A DNA stretch of 64,000 bases from Asticcacaulis sp. MM231 (GCF_964186625.1 NZ_OZ075109.1:1-64000), one strand, 5' to 3'; counted from the first letter of the stretch, positions 8,440 to 19,718 are shown. A program made the numbers and translations. Notes: generated from the letters alone by a model not told the origin.

Positions 8440-10668
8440 ATCAAGTCTCAAGTCCGGATCAGCCTGTTTGCGACGGGCCTGCTGGCCTTCGTCTTCACAT
8501 CTGCCCTGGCACAAGGCCAGCCGTGGCTCGATCGCACGAAGACAGCCGAACAGCGCGCTGCCGCCGCGGTCTCAGCCATGACGCTGGAAGAAAAGCTCGG
8601 CCTCGTCATGGGCTATACCGACCCGGAGCAACTGGTGAAGGAGCCTGATGACGTGGTCTCGCCCGCCATCAAGGCCGATGTCGTAGCCCACCACATCAAG
8701 GGCTCCGCCGGTTATATCGCAGGCATCCCCCGCCTCGGTATTCCCGCTCAATGGCAAACGGACGCCTCGATCGGCGTACGCGTCGCAGGCATGGAACGCA
8801 CCGCCCTGCCCTCGTCGCTGGCCACGGCGGCTTCATTTGACCCGATGATCACCGAGGCTGGCGGCGCTATGATCGCGACTGAAGCAAGAGCGTCTGGCTT
8901 CAACGTTTTCCTCGCCGGTGGCGGAAACCTGGCGCGCGAACCGCGCAACGGCCGCAATTTTGAATACACGGGTGAAGATCCGGTCCTGACCGGCGATATG
9001 ACCGGGGGTCTGATCCGCGGCATTCAGTCGAAGCATATGGTTTCGACCATGAAGCATTGGGCGGTCAATGATCAGGAATCACAACGCACCACGGTCGACG
9101 TCAAGATCACCAAACAGGCCATGCGCCAGTCGGATTTGCTGGCGTTTGAGCTGGTCTACGATACGTCGAATCCTGGGTCTGTGATGTGCGCCTACAATCT
9201 CGTTAACGCAGACTGGGCGTGCGAGAACGACTATCTGCAGAACCAGGTGTTGAAACAGGGCTGGGGTTTCAAAGGCTATATCATGTCCGACTGGGGTGCC
9301 GTCCATTCGGCGGCCAAGGCGGCGGTCAATGGCCTCGACCAGTTCACCGGCTACCCGTGCTGCGGTCATCATGGCGCCTTCTTCTCGGAAAAATCGCTAA
9401 AGGCCGAGATCTCGGCGGGCACCATACCGATGTCACGCATCGATGACATGGCCGAACGTATTCTCTGGGCGCTGTTCGCCAAGGGCGTGGTCGATGATCC
9501 GGCAAAGGTCGGTCCGATCGATTTCAAGGCTAGTGCCGACGTGGCGCAAGCCGCCGCCGAGGCCTCTTTGGTCCTGCTGAAGAACGACGGCAATCTGCTG
9601 CCGCTCAACGCCAGATCAATCGCCATGATCGGCGGTCATGCCGACAAGGGCGTGCTGTCGGGCGGCGGGTCATCCGGCGTCACCCCTATAGGCGGCAGTG
9701 CGGTGCAAGGTGTCGCCCCCACCAGCTGGCCGGGCCCCGTGGTCTATCAGCCGTCCTCTCCGGTAAAGGCCTTGACGGCCGCAACGACGGCGAAGATCAG
9801 CTATGTCAGTGGCGAGACTATCGCGGAGGCTGTCGCCCTGGCGAAAAAGAGCGAGGTCGCCATCGTCTTTGTGACACAGTTTATGGGCGAAGGCATCGAC
9901 AACCCGCTGGAACTCGATGGTAACCAGGATGCTTTGGTCGCGGCGGTTGCCAGGGCCAATCCAAAAACCATCGTGGTGGTTGAATCAGGGGGCGCTATTC
10001 TGATGCCGTGGCTCAAGGATGTGCCGGCGGTGCTGGAAGCCTTCTATCCCGGCGTCCGCGGCGGCGAAGCCATCGCCAACATCCTGACCGGAAAGGTCAA
10101 TCCGTCCGGCCACCTGCCGATCACCTTCCCGGCCTCGAACGATCAACTGGCCCATCCCGAAATTTCGGGCTTCCATAAGGCCGACGGTATTCCCGTGTCG
10201 ATCACCTATGATGAAGGCGCCGCCATCGGCTACAAGTGGTATGACCTGAAGGGTTACAAGCCGTTGTTCGCCTTCGGCCATGGCCTGAGCTACACCTCTT
10301 TTGAGGTGTCGGATCTGAAACCGGCCATCTCCGGCAAGGGCCTTACGGTGCATTTCTCGGTGAAGAACACCGGCAAGCTCAAAGGCGCCACCGCGGCGCA
10401 GGTCTATGTTGGCGGCGACAAGACGGCGGGCTGGGAAGCGCCTAAGCGCCTCGGCGCTTTCGCCAAGGTCGATCTGGCGCCCGGCGCCTCACATACGATC
10501 GAAGTCAGCATCGATCCGCGCGTTCTGGCCACCTATGACGAAGCCACCGATAGTTGGGTGATCAAGGCAGGTGCCTACCACGTCATGCTGGGTTTAAGTT
10601 CAGACACGCTTTCGCAGGCCACCAGCATCACCCTGCCGGAAAGCCGCTGGAGCGCGAATTGTCGTTAG
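8440..10668 (+). CDS. Exported GH3 beta-glucosidase-like glycosidase (non-canonical start)
   Basis: This glycoside hydrolase family 3 enzyme splits beta-linked glucosides or related sugars in the periplasm. The catalytic nucleophile is Asp in MSDWGA (about residue 284 from the proposed start). The second domain carries VLLKNDGNLLPL and GEGIDNPLELDGNQ with the candidate acid/base Glu. A fibronectin-III-like domain (TVHFSVKNTGKLKG) ends the protein. The first ATG, at 8578, lies inside the mature domain. Upstream in frame, 8440-8577 encodes a good signal peptide (IKSQVRISLFATGLLAFVF, then TSALA), but no ATG, GTG or TTG occurs after the stop at 8380. The codon where Met is expected, 7 bases after GAGGAA, is ATC at 8440. 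The start is therefore either near-cognate or a base error. The full length would be 742 residues. Confidence 0.85.
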   Translation: MKSQVRISLFATGLLAFVFTSALAQGQPWLDRTKTAEQRAAAAVSAMTLEEKLGLVMGYTDPEQLVKEPDDVVSPAIKADVVAHHIKGSAGYIAGIPRLGIPAQWQTDASIGVRVAGMERTALPSSLATAASFDPMITEAGGAMIATEARASGFNVFLAGGGNLAREPRNGRNFEYTGEDPVLTGDMTGGLIRGIQSKHMVSTMKHWAVNDQESQRTTVDVKITKQAMRQSDLLAFELVYDTSNPGSVMCAYNLVNADWACENDYLQNQVLKQGWGFKGYIMSDWGAVHSAAKAAVNGLDQFTGYPCCGHHGAFFSEKSLKAEISAGTIPMSRIDDMAERILWALFAKGVVDDPAKVGPIDFKASADVAQAAAEASLVLLKNDGNLLPLNARSIAMIGGHADKGVLSGGGSSGVTPIGGSAVQGVAPTSWPGPVVYQPSSPVKALTAATTAKISYVSGETIAEAVALAKKSEVAIVFVTQFMGEGIDNPLELDGNQDALVAAVARANPKTIVVVESGGAILMPWLKDVPAVLEAFYPGVRGGEAIANILTGKVNPSGHLPITFPASNDQLAHPEISGFHKADGIPVSITYDEGAAIGYKWYDLKGYKPLFAFGHGLSYTSFEVSDLKPAISGKGLTVHFSVKNTGKLKGATAAQVYVGGDKTAGWEAPKRLGAFAKVDLAPGASHTIEVSIDPRVLATYDEATDSWVIKAGAYHVMLGLSSDTLSQATSITLPESRWSANCR

Positions 10669-10766
10669 CTTGGAGACGAATTGTGCAAAGCCGCATTTTG
10701 GCCCATAAATAACCTATTATGCAGTGAGCAGGCTTTGAAATTTTCCGTCAAATTTAGGTGCTCCGA

Positions 10767-12137
10767 ATGGTATACGAGATCGAAGCAGAGGCAGCCATTG
10801 CCCTATCCCGATTTGGCCTCGGCGCTCATCGGGAGGGGTACAAAGTACTGGGTAAATTTCCGCGAAAAACGCTACTCGCAGAGATCGATCGCCGTGACCA
10901 TCCCCCCGCAGAACTGGCTGCCCTGCCGTCCGGACCTCGCTTGCTTCAAGAGCTCATCCAATATGACAATCAAGTAAAGACACGCAACGCAGCGCCTAAT
11001 AAAAACAATCTTCCTTCCCTACCACCCGATCCTTACCACGCTAGTTTTTTTAGCGAAATCGACGCACGCTTCAACAAGGTTATGTTGTCCGATGTTATTG
11101 GGTTTCGTGAACGCTTGGTTATGTTCTGGAGCAATCACTTTGCGATTTCCTATTTCAAGGCCAGCGAAACCTACACCAGTGTAGGAGCGTTTGAACGTGA
11201 AGCCATACGCCCCTACGTCTTTCGCAAGTTTAGCGACATGCTGACAGCTGTTGAGAGGCATCCGTGTATGCTGTTATATCTCGATAACACACGTTCATTG
11301 GGTCCAAACTCTAAAGCGGGTTTAGCCGTATCGCGGGGACTAAATGAAAATCTTGCCCGAGAAATCCTGGAATTGCACACCTTGGGCGTGGGTTCAGGCT
11401 ATACCCAAGCTGACGTAACAGCGCTTTCGCGCGTTATTACCGGCTGGTCTTCTAACTCGGAGCCTGAAAAAGGTCCTGTCGGCGCATTCATTTTCCACGC
11501 TGTTCACCACGAACCCGGCACCCAAACCATACTTGGCAAATCTTATCCTGATAAAGGTATGACTCAGGGCATGGATGTGCTGAACGATCTTGCCATTCAT
11601 CCTGCGACCGCGCGACATATCTCTTTTAAGCTCGCACGGCATTTCATTTCTGATAACCCTCCAATCAAAGTCGTCGCGCGACTAGAAAAAGCCTTTAACG
11701 ATACGGGTGGTGATCTTGGGGCTCTCACTCGCGCGTTGATATTATCACCTGAAGCTTGGACACCCAAACGTGCCAAAATACGCATGCCTCAGGAATATTT
11801 GTCGGCTATTATGCGCCTCACCGGGCACAGGATAGCGCCACAGCAAATTTTGGATTTTTTGCGCATCATGGGGCAACCCAATTGGGGGGCTGACGCACCT
11901 AATGGCTTTTCCGATTTATCAAGCGTGTGGAGTTCACCTGCGGAAATGAGTGCCAGGCTAAGTGTCGCCAATTATATATCCTATCAGATAGCCGATATTC
12001 CTGATCCCGGCCTTCTTGTCGAAAGCGCTTTTGGTCCCATTTTGAGTGATACGACACGCCAAGCGATTACTCGCGCCGAAACGCGCCAACAAGCCCTTAC
12101 TCTCTTGTTTATGTCTCCGGAATTTATGAGACGCTAA
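10767..12137 (+). CDS. DUF1800 family protein
   Basis: This 456-residue protein is of the DUF1800 type, whose function is unknown. Recognisable features are the N-terminal AIALSRFGLGAHREG, FWSNHFAIS near 115, NENLAREILELHTLGV near 200, and HFISDNPP. GTG at 10758 is an alternative start three codons upstream; the ATG has TAGGTG about 8 bases before it. No clear signal peptide is seen. It overlaps the DUF1501 gene by one base (TAATG). This DUF1800-DUF1501 pairing is common in Gram-negative bacteria, and the products are thought to act together outside the cytoplasm. The role is not established. Confidence 0.85.
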   Translation: MVYEIEAEAAIALSRFGLGAHREGYKVLGKFPRKTLLAEIDRRDHPPAELAALPSGPRLLQELIQYDNQVKTRNAAPNKNNLPSLPPDPYHASFFSEIDARFNKVMLSDVIGFRERLVMFWSNHFAISYFKASETYTSVGAFEREAIRPYVFRKFSDMLTAVERHPCMLLYLDNTRSLGPNSKAGLAVSRGLNENLAREILELHTLGVGSGYTQADVTALSRVITGWSSNSEPEKGPVGAFIFHAVHHEPGTQTILGKSYPDKGMTQGMDVLNDLAIHPATARHISFKLARHFISDNPPIKVVARLEKAFNDTGGDLGALTRALILSPEAWTPKRAKIRMPQEYLSAIMRLTGHRIAPQQILDFLRIMGQPNWGADAPNGFSDLSSVWSSPAEMSARLSVANYISYQIADIPDPGLLVESAFGPILSDTTRQAITRAETRQQALTLLFMSPEFMRR

Positions 12138-13336
12138 TGACAAATCATAATATTAACAGGCGCGAGCTTATCGGCATGGGAGGCGCATTAGGGATATCTG
12201 TCGCCTTTGGCGCTGGGATCCCTGCGATTGGTCACGCCGCCGGTGCCCGTGATCCTAGGTTCATCACCCTGCTATTGCGTGGGGGACTGGATGGATTAAG
12301 TGCTGCCCCTCCCTTGTTTGATCCGGACTATCAACGACTAAGAGGCAACTTAGGTGTTGATGCGGATCACTGTATTCCAATCGCGGGGGGATTTGGTCTA
12401 CACCCTTCGCTTGTTCATTTATCGCGACAATACAAGGCTGGGAACGCAGCCGTTGTTCACGCATGCGCTACACCCTATCGTGACAGATCTCATTTTGACG
12501 GTCAGGATGTTTTGGAATCAGGGGGGGCAGGGGTGGGGCGCGCGGATACTGGCTGGCTTAACAGGATGCTGTGTTCTCTGAAGATTGAGCAGAGTACAAC
12601 AACAAAAGGCCTGGCAATTGGTCCTGTGACACCATTGATACTACGTGGACAGGCCGACGTGTTAGGCTGGTCTCCGACGCCACTCAACGCACCAGATCCT
12701 GAGCTGGCCGCACGCGTGCTTGGAATATACGAACATACTGATAAGGTTCTCGCTGCGACGCTCAGAGCGTCGATGGAGACGAGTAAAATTGTTGCCAATG
12801 TCGGTCATACGCCTTCGTCGACCGGCGGCGAAGATCCAAATGTTGCAATCGCCGCTGGCGCCGCACGCCTACTGGCTTCGAGCGATGGCCCCCGCATCGC
12901 AGCCCTATCATTTGAAGGATGGGACACACATGCGGGCGAAAAGGAGCGTATAACGAACTTGTTGACCAGTCTCGATAATGTCCTGAACGCTTTCGAAGAT
13001 GGACTTGGCGGCGCTTGGCGAGATACAGTTATACTTGTCGCTACGGAATTCGGCAGGACGGCAGCCGTTAATGGCACGGATGGCACGGATCATGGCACCG
13101 CCACAACGGCACTTTTGACAGGCGGCGCGGTCAAGGGCGGACGTGTTATTGCCGAGTGGCCGGGATTAAAAAATTCTCAGCTCTATGAAGGCAGGGATTT
13201 GGCACCAACTCTCGATCTGCGCGCCGTCGCTAAGGGCATAATGACGGGTCTTTATGATATGACGTCACTGTCCATGTCTAAATTTGTATTTCCTGATTCA
13301 TCATCTATTCTGCCCATGCCTGACTTGATCGTTTAG
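12137..13336 (+). CDS. DUF1501 family protein with Tat signal
   Basis: This 399-residue protein is related to the sulfatase/alkaline-phosphatase-like fold by family assignment. The N terminus, NINRRELIGMGGALGISVAF, carries a twin-arginine motif followed by a hydrophobic stretch and HAAGA, so Tat export is predicted. The DUF1501 pattern is visible: FITLLLRGGLDGLS (35-49), YRDRSHFDGQDVLESG (about 115-130), EGWDTHAGE, and ATEFGRTA followed by GTDHGTATTALLTGG. The conserved His and Asp residues look like metal ligands. It starts on the last base of the DUF1800 stop, so the two are translationally coupled. Confidence 0.87.
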   Translation: MTNHNINRRELIGMGGALGISVAFGAGIPAIGHAAGARDPRFITLLLRGGLDGLSAAPPLFDPDYQRLRGNLGVDADHCIPIAGGFGLHPSLVHLSRQYKAGNAAVVHACATPYRDRSHFDGQDVLESGGAGVGRADTGWLNRMLCSLKIEQSTTTKGLAIGPVTPLILRGQADVLGWSPTPLNAPDPELAARVLGIYEHTDKVLAATLRASMETSKIVANVGHTPSSTGGEDPNVAIAAGAARLLASSDGPRIAALSFEGWDTHAGEKERITNLLTSLDNVLNAFEDGLGGAWRDTVILVATEFGRTAAVNGTDGTDHGTATTALLTGGAVKGGRVIAEWPGLKNSQLYEGRDLAPTLDLRAVAKGIMTGLYDMTSLSMSKFVFPDSSSILPMPDLIV

Positions 13337-13506
13337 AAATAATACCATTTGAAACCGGATTGACCCTGAGGGCCGCTTGTGGGAACGTGGTGCACATCAT
13401 AAAGCCACTATAAGCAGACAACCGGCGCGAGCGTGCCGGCAAGTCTGTCAGATATCTTTAGGATATCGTGCCTGAAAGAGCCTGCCCTCATGCGATCAGT
13501 CTTGAT

Positions 13507-14880
13507 ATGAACGCCACAGCAAAACTGCCCTGGGCGCACAGCGTCACGGATCTGTTCACCATCGGCATTGGACCATCGAGTTCGCACACGGTGGGGCCAA
13601 TGCGCGCCGCAGTGCATTTCGCCGAGCAGGCGGTGGCGAAGGAAAACCCCACACGCGTCATCTGCCAGCTTTACGGATCGTTGGCCCTGACCGGCAAGGG
13701 CCACGCCACCGATACAGCAGTGCTAGTTGGGCTTTCCGGCTGCCTGCCCGATCGTGTTGATCCCGAAGCCATCGCGCCTCTGGTCACCGAGATACGTGCC
13801 ACGCAGAGCCTCAAGCTCGCGGGCATCACGGATATCGTCTTTGATCCAGAGAGCGATCTGCAGTTCATGATGGGCGAGTTTCTGCCGGAGCACTCTAATG
13901 GCCTGCGTTTTGAGGCGCACTATGCTGAGGGCCCGCCTCTGATCGCCACCTATTTCTCGATCGGAGGCGGTGCTATTACCGGCGATACCGTCATCAATAA
14001 CTCAAGCAATATCGCCCTGCCCTATGCTTATGGCTCAGGCGCTGACCTGCTGGCGATCTGCCGTAACGAAGGCCTTGCCATAGCCGAAGTGGTAGCAAGC
14101 AACGAACAGGCTTTCCGCACCGAGGCCGACACCCTTGAATTTATCGATTCCGTCCGTGCGGCCATGATGGCCAGTATCGAGCGCGGCTGCACCATGGACG
14201 GCACCTTACCCGGTGGCCTCAATGTCAAGCGCCGCGCCAAGGCGATGCGCGATACCCTGATCCAGCGTGGCCCACGCATAGATCCATCGCATATTTTCGA
14301 GTGGGTCAGTCTCTATGCTCTGGCGGTCAATGAGGAAAACGCCGCCGGCGGTCGCGTGGTGACCGCGCCCACCAATGGCGCGGCCGGCGTGCTCCCGGCC
14401 GTGATAAAATATTACGAAACCTTTGTGCCCGGCGCCACGGCGGAGGGCTCACGCATCTTGCTAATGACGGCCGCAGCCATCGGCTTTCTTTACAAGAATA
14501 ATGCTTCGATCTCGGCGGCTGAGATGGGCTGCCAGGGCGAGGTCGGAGTCGCCTGTTCGATGGCGGCAGCCGGATTAAGCGCGGCGCTTGGCGGCACGCC
14601 CGGCCAGATCGAGAACGCGGCCGAAATCGGCATGGAGCATAATCTTGGCCTGACCTGTGATCCGATCGGCGGACTAGTCCAGGTGCCCTGCATCGAGCGC
14701 AACACCATGGGCGCCATTAAGGCGATCAATGCCACCTATCTCGCGCTCAATGGCGACGGCCAGCATATTGTTTCGCTCGATGCCGTGATCGAGACCATGC
14801 GCCAGACCGGCGAGGACATGCGCAGCAAGTACAAGGAAACCAGCCTCGGCGGATTGGCGGTTAATGTGGTGGAGTGTTGA
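13507..14880 (+). CDS. sdaA: L-serine ammonia-lyase, iron-sulfur type
   Basis: This 457-residue single-chain L-serine dehydratase deaminates L-serine to pyruvate and ammonia in the cytoplasm. The beta domain begins with [18 protein letters not shown], and the alpha domain has [13 protein letters not shown]. The cysteines expected to hold the 4Fe-4S cluster occur in [20 protein letters not shown] and VPCIERN. A GTG at 13468 would add 13 residues, but family members begin close to the chosen ATG. It stands alone between the DUF pair and cysD. Confidence 0.93.
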   Translation: MNATAKLPWAHSVTDLFTIGIGPSSSHTVGPMRAAVHFAEQAVAKENPTRVICQLYGSLALTGKGHATDTAVLVGLSGCLPDRVDPEAIAPLVTEIRATQSLKLAGITDIVFDPESDLQFMMGEFLPEHSNGLRFEAHYAEGPPLIATYFSIGGGAITGDTVINNSSNIALPYAYGSGADLLAICRNEGLAIAEVVASNEQAFRTEADTLEFIDSVRAAMMASIERGCTMDGTLPGGLNVKRRAKAMRDTLIQRGPRIDPSHIFEWVSLYALAVNEENAAGGRVVTAPTNGAAGVLPAVIKYYETFVPGATAEGSRILLMTAAAIGFLYKNNASISAAEMGCQGEVGVACSMAAAGLSAALGGTPGQIENAAEIGMEHNLGLTCDPIGGLVQVPCIERNTMGAIKAINATYLALNGDGQHIVSLDAVIETMRQTGEDMRSKYKETSLGGLAVNVVEC

Positions 14881-15008
14881 TCAAGTCGACATAGATTAGG
14901 ATTGCTGAACTATTACGGCAGCCTTAAACGTTTGTGGCTCGCGCGATCGGTAGCTAGAAGATGCGCTCGATACATCCCGAAATCCCGACAACGGGCGAGA
15001 GAGACACG

Positions 15009-15923
15009 ATGACGGTTACCCCTGAGCGTATGACCCACTTAAGACGACTGGAAGCCGAGTCGATCTTCATCATGCGCGAGGTCGCCGCCGAATTCAAAAA
15101 TCCGGTCATGCTCTACTCAATTGGCAAGGATTCGTCGGTAATGCTGCACCTGGCCTTGAAAGCCTTCGCCCCGTCCAAGCCGCCCTTCCCGTTCATGCAC
15201 GTCAACACGACCTGGAAATTCGGCGAAATGATCAGATTTCGCGACGAAACGGCTGCGCGTCTCGGTCTCAACCTCATCAGCCACACCAATGCCGAAGGCG
15301 TGGCCAACAATGTCAACCCGTTCGATCATGGCTCGAACGTCTTCACCAACATTATGAAGACCGACGCCTTAAAGCAGGCATTGACGGCGCACGGTTTTGA
15401 CGCGGCCTTTGGCGGCGCTCGCCGCGATGAGGAGAAGAGCCGCGCCAAGGAGCGCATCTTTTCTTTTCGCACCGCCAATCATGGCTGGGACCCGAAGAAC
15501 CAGCGCCCGGAGCTGTGGAACCTCTATAATGCGCGCGTAAAACCAGGCGAATCGATCCGCGTCTTCCCGTTGTCCAACTGGACCGAGCTGGATATCTGGC
15601 AATATATTCTGCTGGAGAAAATCCCTATCGTACCGCTCTATTTTGCCAAGAAGCGCCCGGTCGTGCAGCGAGGCGGCCAGTGGATCATGGTCGATGATGA
15701 CCGCCTTCCGCTAAATCCTGGCGAGGTGCCGGAAATGAAATCCGTGCGTTTCCGCACGCTCGGCGATTATCCGCTGACCGCCGCGGTCGAATCCGAAGCC
15801 GATACTCTGGAAGCCATCGTTGCCGAAATGTTGGTGGCAAGAACATCCGAGCGCTCAGGTCGTCTGATCGACCACGACGAAGCCGGATCTATGGAAAAAA
15901 AGAAGCGCGAGGGCTATTTCTAA
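15009..15923 (+). CDS. cysD: Sulfate adenylyltransferase subunit CysD
   Basis: This 304-residue small subunit of ATP sulfurylase makes adenosine 5'-phosphosulfate from ATP and sulfate, driven by the CysN GTPase. The PP-loop SIGKDSS is at 37-43. [36 protein letters not shown] and the C-terminal [27 protein letters not shown] region are canonical; only parts are quoted. ATG 15009 is preferred over 14961 because GAGAGA precedes it and the homologous N terminus starts here. It is separated from cysNC by one base, so they form an operon. Confidence 0.95.
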   Translation: MTVTPERMTHLRRLEAESIFIMREVAAEFKNPVMLYSIGKDSSVMLHLALKAFAPSKPPFPFMHVNTTWKFGEMIRFRDETAARLGLNLISHTNAEGVANNVNPFDHGSNVFTNIMKTDALKQALTAHGFDAAFGGARRDEEKSRAKERIFSFRTANHGWDPKNQRPELWNLYNARVKPGESIRVFPLSNWTELDIWQYILLEKIPIVPLYFAKKRPVVQRGGQWIMVDDDRLPLNPGEVPEMKSVRFRTLGDYPLTAAVESEADTLEAIVAEMLVARTSERSGRLIDHDEAGSMEKKKREGYF

Positions 15924-15924
15924 A

Positions 15925-17856
15925 ATGAACGCAATCGCCATGGAAGAAGCGCTGGATACAAAGGCGCTCGTTGAATACCTCGCCAGCCACGAACAGAAGA
16001 GTCTGCTACGCTTTCTGACCTGCGGTTCGGTGGACGATGGTAAGTCGACCCTGATCGGCCGCCTGCTCTATGACACCAAGCTGATCTTTGAGGATCAACT
16101 GGCCAGCATCGAGAAAGATTCGAAAAAACACGGCACCGTCGGCGATGATATCGATCTGGCCTTGCTGGTCGACGGCTTGCAGGCCGAGCGAGAACAGGGT
16201 ATCACGATTGATGTCGCCTATCGCTTCTTCACGACTGACAAACGCAAGTTCATAGTCGCCGATACTCCGGGCCACGAACAATATACCCGCAATATGGCCA
16301 CTGGCGCCTCCAATTCGGACCTCGCCGTCATATTAATCGACGCACGCAAGGGCATACTCACCCAGACGCGCCGCCACTCGTTTATCGTGTCGTTGCTCCG
16401 CATCAAGCACGTCGTGCTTGCGGTCAACAAGATCGACCTGATGGAGTATTCACAGGACGTTTTCGAAAAGATCGTCGCCGACTATAAGGCCTTCGCCGCC
16501 GATTTCGGATTTAAGACCCTGCAAGCCATTCCGATGTCCGCACGCTATGGCGATAACGTCCTCACTCGCAGCGACAAGCTCGACTGGTACAAGGGTCCGA
16601 CCCTAGTCGAGCATCTGGAAACCGTGCAGATCGAGCAGGACCAGAGCCAGAAACCCTTCCGCCTTCAGGTTCAATGGGTTAACCGCCCGGACCTCAATTT
16701 CCGTGGCTTTTCCGGCACCATTTCCTCAGGCACGGTCAAGCCGGGCGATGAAGTTTTGGTCGCCAAGTCTGGCAAATCATCCAAGGTCAAAGCCATCGTC
16801 ACCTATGACGGCGATCTGGCCGTCGCATCAGCCGGTCAGGCCATAACCCTGACATTAGAAGACGAAATTGATATATCGCGCGGCGACGTGTTGACCGCCA
16901 TCGACGCTCGCCCGGAAGTCTCGGATCAGTTTCAGGCGCGCCTTATCTGGATGAGCGAACAGGAATTGATCCCCGGCCGCACCGTTCTGGTCAAGATCGG
17001 CGCCCGCACCGTGTCGGCTTCGGTCACTGAGATCAAATACCAGACCGACGTCAACACGTTTGCGCACATCGCCGCCAAAACCCTTAAACTGAACGAAGTG
17101 GCTGTGGTCACGTTCGCGCTTCAGGAGCCCGTCGCCTTTGATCCGTATGCGGATAATCACGAGATGGGCGCTTTTATCGTTATTGATCGCGTGTCAAACC
17201 TGACGCTCGGCGCGGGCATGGTCGATCATGGCCTTAGGCGTGCCACCAATGTTCACTGGCAGGCGCTTGACGTTAACAAGGCGACCCGCGCAAGCGCCAA
17301 GGGCCAAAAACCCGTCGTGCTGTGGTTCACGGGCCTTTCAGGGGCCGGCAAATCGACCATCGCCAACCTGGTTGAAAAAAAGTTGCTCTCTCTCAGCCAC
17401 CACACCTATCTTTTGGATGGCGACAATGTCCGTCATGGTCTGAACAAGGATTTGGGCTTTACCGATGCCGACCGCGTGGAAAACATTCGCCGTGTTGCTG
17501 AGGTGTCAAGGCTCATGGTTGATGCCGGTCTGATTACGCTCGTGTCGTTCATCTCTCCGTTCCGGGCCGAACGTCAAATGGCTCGCGAAATGCTGACCGC
17601 TGGCGAATTTATCGAAATTTATGTATCAACCTCCCTCGACGTGGTGGAAACACGCGACGTCAAAGGGTTGTACGCTAAGGCGCGAGCCGGCGAAATTAAG
17701 CATTTCACCGGTATCGACAGTCCCTATGAGGCTCCCGAAAATCCGGAACTGACACTCGATACTGAGCATCATAGCCCCGAACAAATGGCGGATAAGGTCG
17801 TAGCCTATATGTTCGACCAAGGCGTCTTGAGCGACGGCTCCGACTACATCATTTGA
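15925..17856 (+). CDS. cysN: Bifunctional sulfate adenylyltransferase subunit / APS kinase CysNC
   Basis: This 643-residue fusion carries both steps from sulfate to PAPS. Residues 1-440 are a CysN GTPase: G1 GSVDDGKST (34-42), G3 DTPGHEQY and G4 NKIDL, plus two EF-Tu-like beta-barrel domains. Residues ~455-643 are a CysC APS kinase: P-loop GLSGAGKST (470-478), [10 protein letters not shown] and [11 protein letters not shown]. The fused form is common in alphaproteobacteria. It is co-transcribed with cysD. PAPS could serve cysteine synthesis or sulfation of glycans, but no sulfotransferase is seen in this window. Confidence 0.95.
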   Translation: MNAIAMEEALDTKALVEYLASHEQKSLLRFLTCGSVDDGKSTLIGRLLYDTKLIFEDQLASIEKDSKKHGTVGDDIDLALLVDGLQAEREQGITIDVAYRFFTTDKRKFIVADTPGHEQYTRNMATGASNSDLAVILIDARKGILTQTRRHSFIVSLLRIKHVVLAVNKIDLMEYSQDVFEKIVADYKAFAADFGFKTLQAIPMSARYGDNVLTRSDKLDWYKGPTLVEHLETVQIEQDQSQKPFRLQVQWVNRPDLNFRGFSGTISSGTVKPGDEVLVAKSGKSSKVKAIVTYDGDLAVASAGQAITLTLEDEIDISRGDVLTAIDARPEVSDQFQARLIWMSEQELIPGRTVLVKIGARTVSASVTEIKYQTDVNTFAHIAAKTLKLNEVAVVTFALQEPVAFDPYADNHEMGAFIVIDRVSNLTLGAGMVDHGLRRATNVHWQALDVNKATRASAKGQKPVVLWFTGLSGAGKSTIANLVEKKLLSLSHHTYLLDGDNVRHGLNKDLGFTDADRVENIRRVAEVSRLMVDAGLITLVSFISPFRAERQMAREMLTAGEFIEIYVSTSLDVVETRDVKGLYAKARAGEIKHFTGIDSPYEAPENPELTLDTEHHSPEQMADKVVAYMFDQGVLSDGSDYII

Positions 17857-18021
17857 TCACTCATTTCTTAGCGCGGCCTTCAATGCGATCTGTGGTCTGC
17901 CAGAGGTCGCGCGATCATTTTGATACCTATCCCCAATCTTTGGGTTGAATATTCGGTCCGCGATTAACTCGAAAACCTTTATCTCTCAAATAGCTCACAG
18001 ACCTAAATCACAGGAAGAGCT

Positions 18022-18564
18022 ATGCAGTTTGAGAGATTTGCCGTCGCCGGACCAGCGCTTATCCAGCCTAAACTAATCGGGGATTCGCGCGGCTATTTTA
18101 TGGAGGCTTTCAAGGACGCCTGGTTTAGGGAGCACATTGAAGACGTGACGTTTGTCCAAGACAATCAGTCTCTGTCCGCGCAAGTCGGAACAATTCGTGG
18201 CCTACACTATCAGAAGTCCCCTGTCCCGCAGGGCAAACTTGTTCGGTGCCTGAAAGGCTCCATCTACGACGTCGCCGTCGATATACGCCCAGGATCAGCC
18301 ACTTTTGGGCAGTGGGTCAGCGCGACTCTATCGGCCGAGAAAGGGGATCAGTTGTGGGTTCCTGAAGGGTTCGCCCATGGTTTCTGCACGCTTGAGCCCG
18401 ACACGGTCGTCTTCTACAAGGTGACGAACCTTTATTCCCAGCCACATGATGCCGGCGTGGCCTTTGACGATCCTGATATTGGTATAACTTGGCCGATAGA
18501 TATGTCGAAAGCCGTACTTTCTGAAAAAGATAAGGTGCAGCCTAAGCTTGCGTCTTTGCGGTAG
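18022..18564 (+). CDS. rfbC: dTDP-4-dehydrorhamnose 3,5-epimerase
   Basis: This 180-residue cupin-fold enzyme performs the third step of dTDP-L-rhamnose synthesis. The catalytic His is in GTIRGLHYQ (His62). The substrate-binding DSRGYFME (21-28), VAVDIRPGS and WVPEGFAHGFCTL, with the downstream Tyr, are all present at normal spacing and length. AGGAAGAGCT precedes the ATG. It is the first of four rhamnose genes (C-B-D-A order), preceded by 165 bp without a gene that probably holds the operon promoter. Confidence 0.94.
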   Translation: MQFERFAVAGPALIQPKLIGDSRGYFMEAFKDAWFREHIEDVTFVQDNQSLSAQVGTIRGLHYQKSPVPQGKLVRCLKGSIYDVAVDIRPGSATFGQWVSATLSAEKGDQLWVPEGFAHGFCTLEPDTVVFYKVTNLYSQPHDAGVAFDDPDIGITWPIDMSKAVLSEKDKVQPKLASLR

Positions 18565-18662
18565 GAGATTTATTGACGCTGGGCCCGGGTGGCTGCGCAG
18601 ACCGAGACCGACGAGCTCAATCGGCCGGTGAATGCGCCAATTTTTTGAGGGACAAGTTTTAA

Positions 18663-19715
18663 ATGCGTATTTTGGTCACAGGTGGCGCCGGTTTTATTGG
18701 GTCGGCGCTAGTGCGCTATCTAGTAGACGAAGTTGGAGCAGACGTTCTCAATCTCGATAAGTTGACCTATGCCGGGAATCTCGAATCGCTGGGGCCAATA
18801 GAAGGCGCCAACAATTATCACTTCGTCCAGGCCGATATCTGCGATTACCCGAAGATCAGCGAAATCATCGCTGGTTTCAAGCCTGACCACATTATGCATC
18901 TGGCGGCCGAAAGCCACGTTGACCGTTCGATCACGGGCGCGAAGGAGTTTGTCGAGACCAATGTGATGGGGACCTTCTCTATGTTGGAAGGCGCCCGTAA
19001 TTACTGGAATTCGCTCGATGGCGAAGCAAAGACCAGCTTCCGCTTTCTTCACGTCTCGACAGATGAGGTTTATGGCTCATTGGGGGAAACAGGCCTGTTT
19101 GAGGAAACCACGCCCTACGATCCCTCTTCGCCCTATTCGGCCTCCAAGGCGGCGTCTGACCATCTGGCCAAAGCCTGGCACCGCACCTACGGCCTGCCGG
19201 TTGTGGTGTCCAACTGCTCCAACAACTACGGCCCGTATCACTTCCCGGAAAAGCTGATCCCTCTCAACATCATCAACGCCATGGAAGGTAAGGCTCTGAC
19301 CGTCTACGGTGATGGTTCCAATATCCGCGACTGGCTTTATGTCGAGGACCACGCCCGCGCCCTGCACCTGATTTGCGCGAAGGGCCGTCTGGGCGAAACC
19401 TATAATGTCGGTGGTCGCAACGAGCGTAAAAATATCGACGTCGTGAAGCGGATCTGCGCCATCATGGATGGTTTGCGTCCACAAAACGCGCCCCACGAAA
19501 AGCTTATCACCTACGTCACCGATCGTCCCGGTCATGATCACCGTTACGCCATCGATGCTACTAAGCTTGAAGAAGAACTGGGCTGGAAGGCTCTGGAAAA
19601 CTTCGACAGCGGTATCGAAAAGACGGTGCGCTGGTATCTCGACAATGAGATCTGGTGGCGCCCTCTGCGCGGCGAGGTCTACACGGGTGAGCGCCTTGGC
19701 GTTTTGAAAGGCTAA
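18663..19715 (+). CDS. rfbB: dTDP-glucose 4,6-dehydratase
   Basis: This 350-residue extended short-chain dehydrogenase converts dTDP-glucose to dTDP-4-keto-6-deoxyglucose. The Rossmann motif GGAGFIGS (7-14), [10 protein letters not shown] with the dehydratase Asp-Glu pair, and the [11 protein letters not shown]yr-Lys motif are intact. [17 protein letters not shown] is diagnostic for RmlB. The gene is followed after 3 bases by rfbD. A 98-bp spacer separates it from rfbC, with GAGGGA before the start. Confidence 0.95.
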   Translation: MRILVTGGAGFIGSALVRYLVDEVGADVLNLDKLTYAGNLESLGPIEGANNYHFVQADICDYPKISEIIAGFKPDHIMHLAAESHVDRSITGAKEFVETNVMGTFSMLEGARNYWNSLDGEAKTSFRFLHVSTDEVYGSLGETGLFEETTPYDPSSPYSASKAASDHLAKAWHRTYGLPVVVSNCSNNYGPYHFPEKLIPLNIINAMEGKALTVYGDGSNIRDWLYVEDHARALHLICAKGRLGETYNVGGRNERKNIDVVKRICAIMDGLRPQNAPHEKLITYVTDRPGHDHRYAIDATKLEEELGWKALENFDSGIEKTVRWYLDNEIWWRPLRGEVYTGERLGVLKG

Positions 19716-19718
19716 ATT

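Noticed and set aside
10681..10977. Small plus-strand frame ahead of the DUF1800 gene
   Set aside because: It overlaps the DUF1800 N terminus in another frame, and only the DUF1800 reading has family motifs.
15009..17856. cysD-cysNC as a sulfation module of the neighbouring polysaccharide
   Set aside because: No sulfotransferase is visible in the window, and these genes are ordinary cysteine-assimilation genes. Adjacency alone is not enough.
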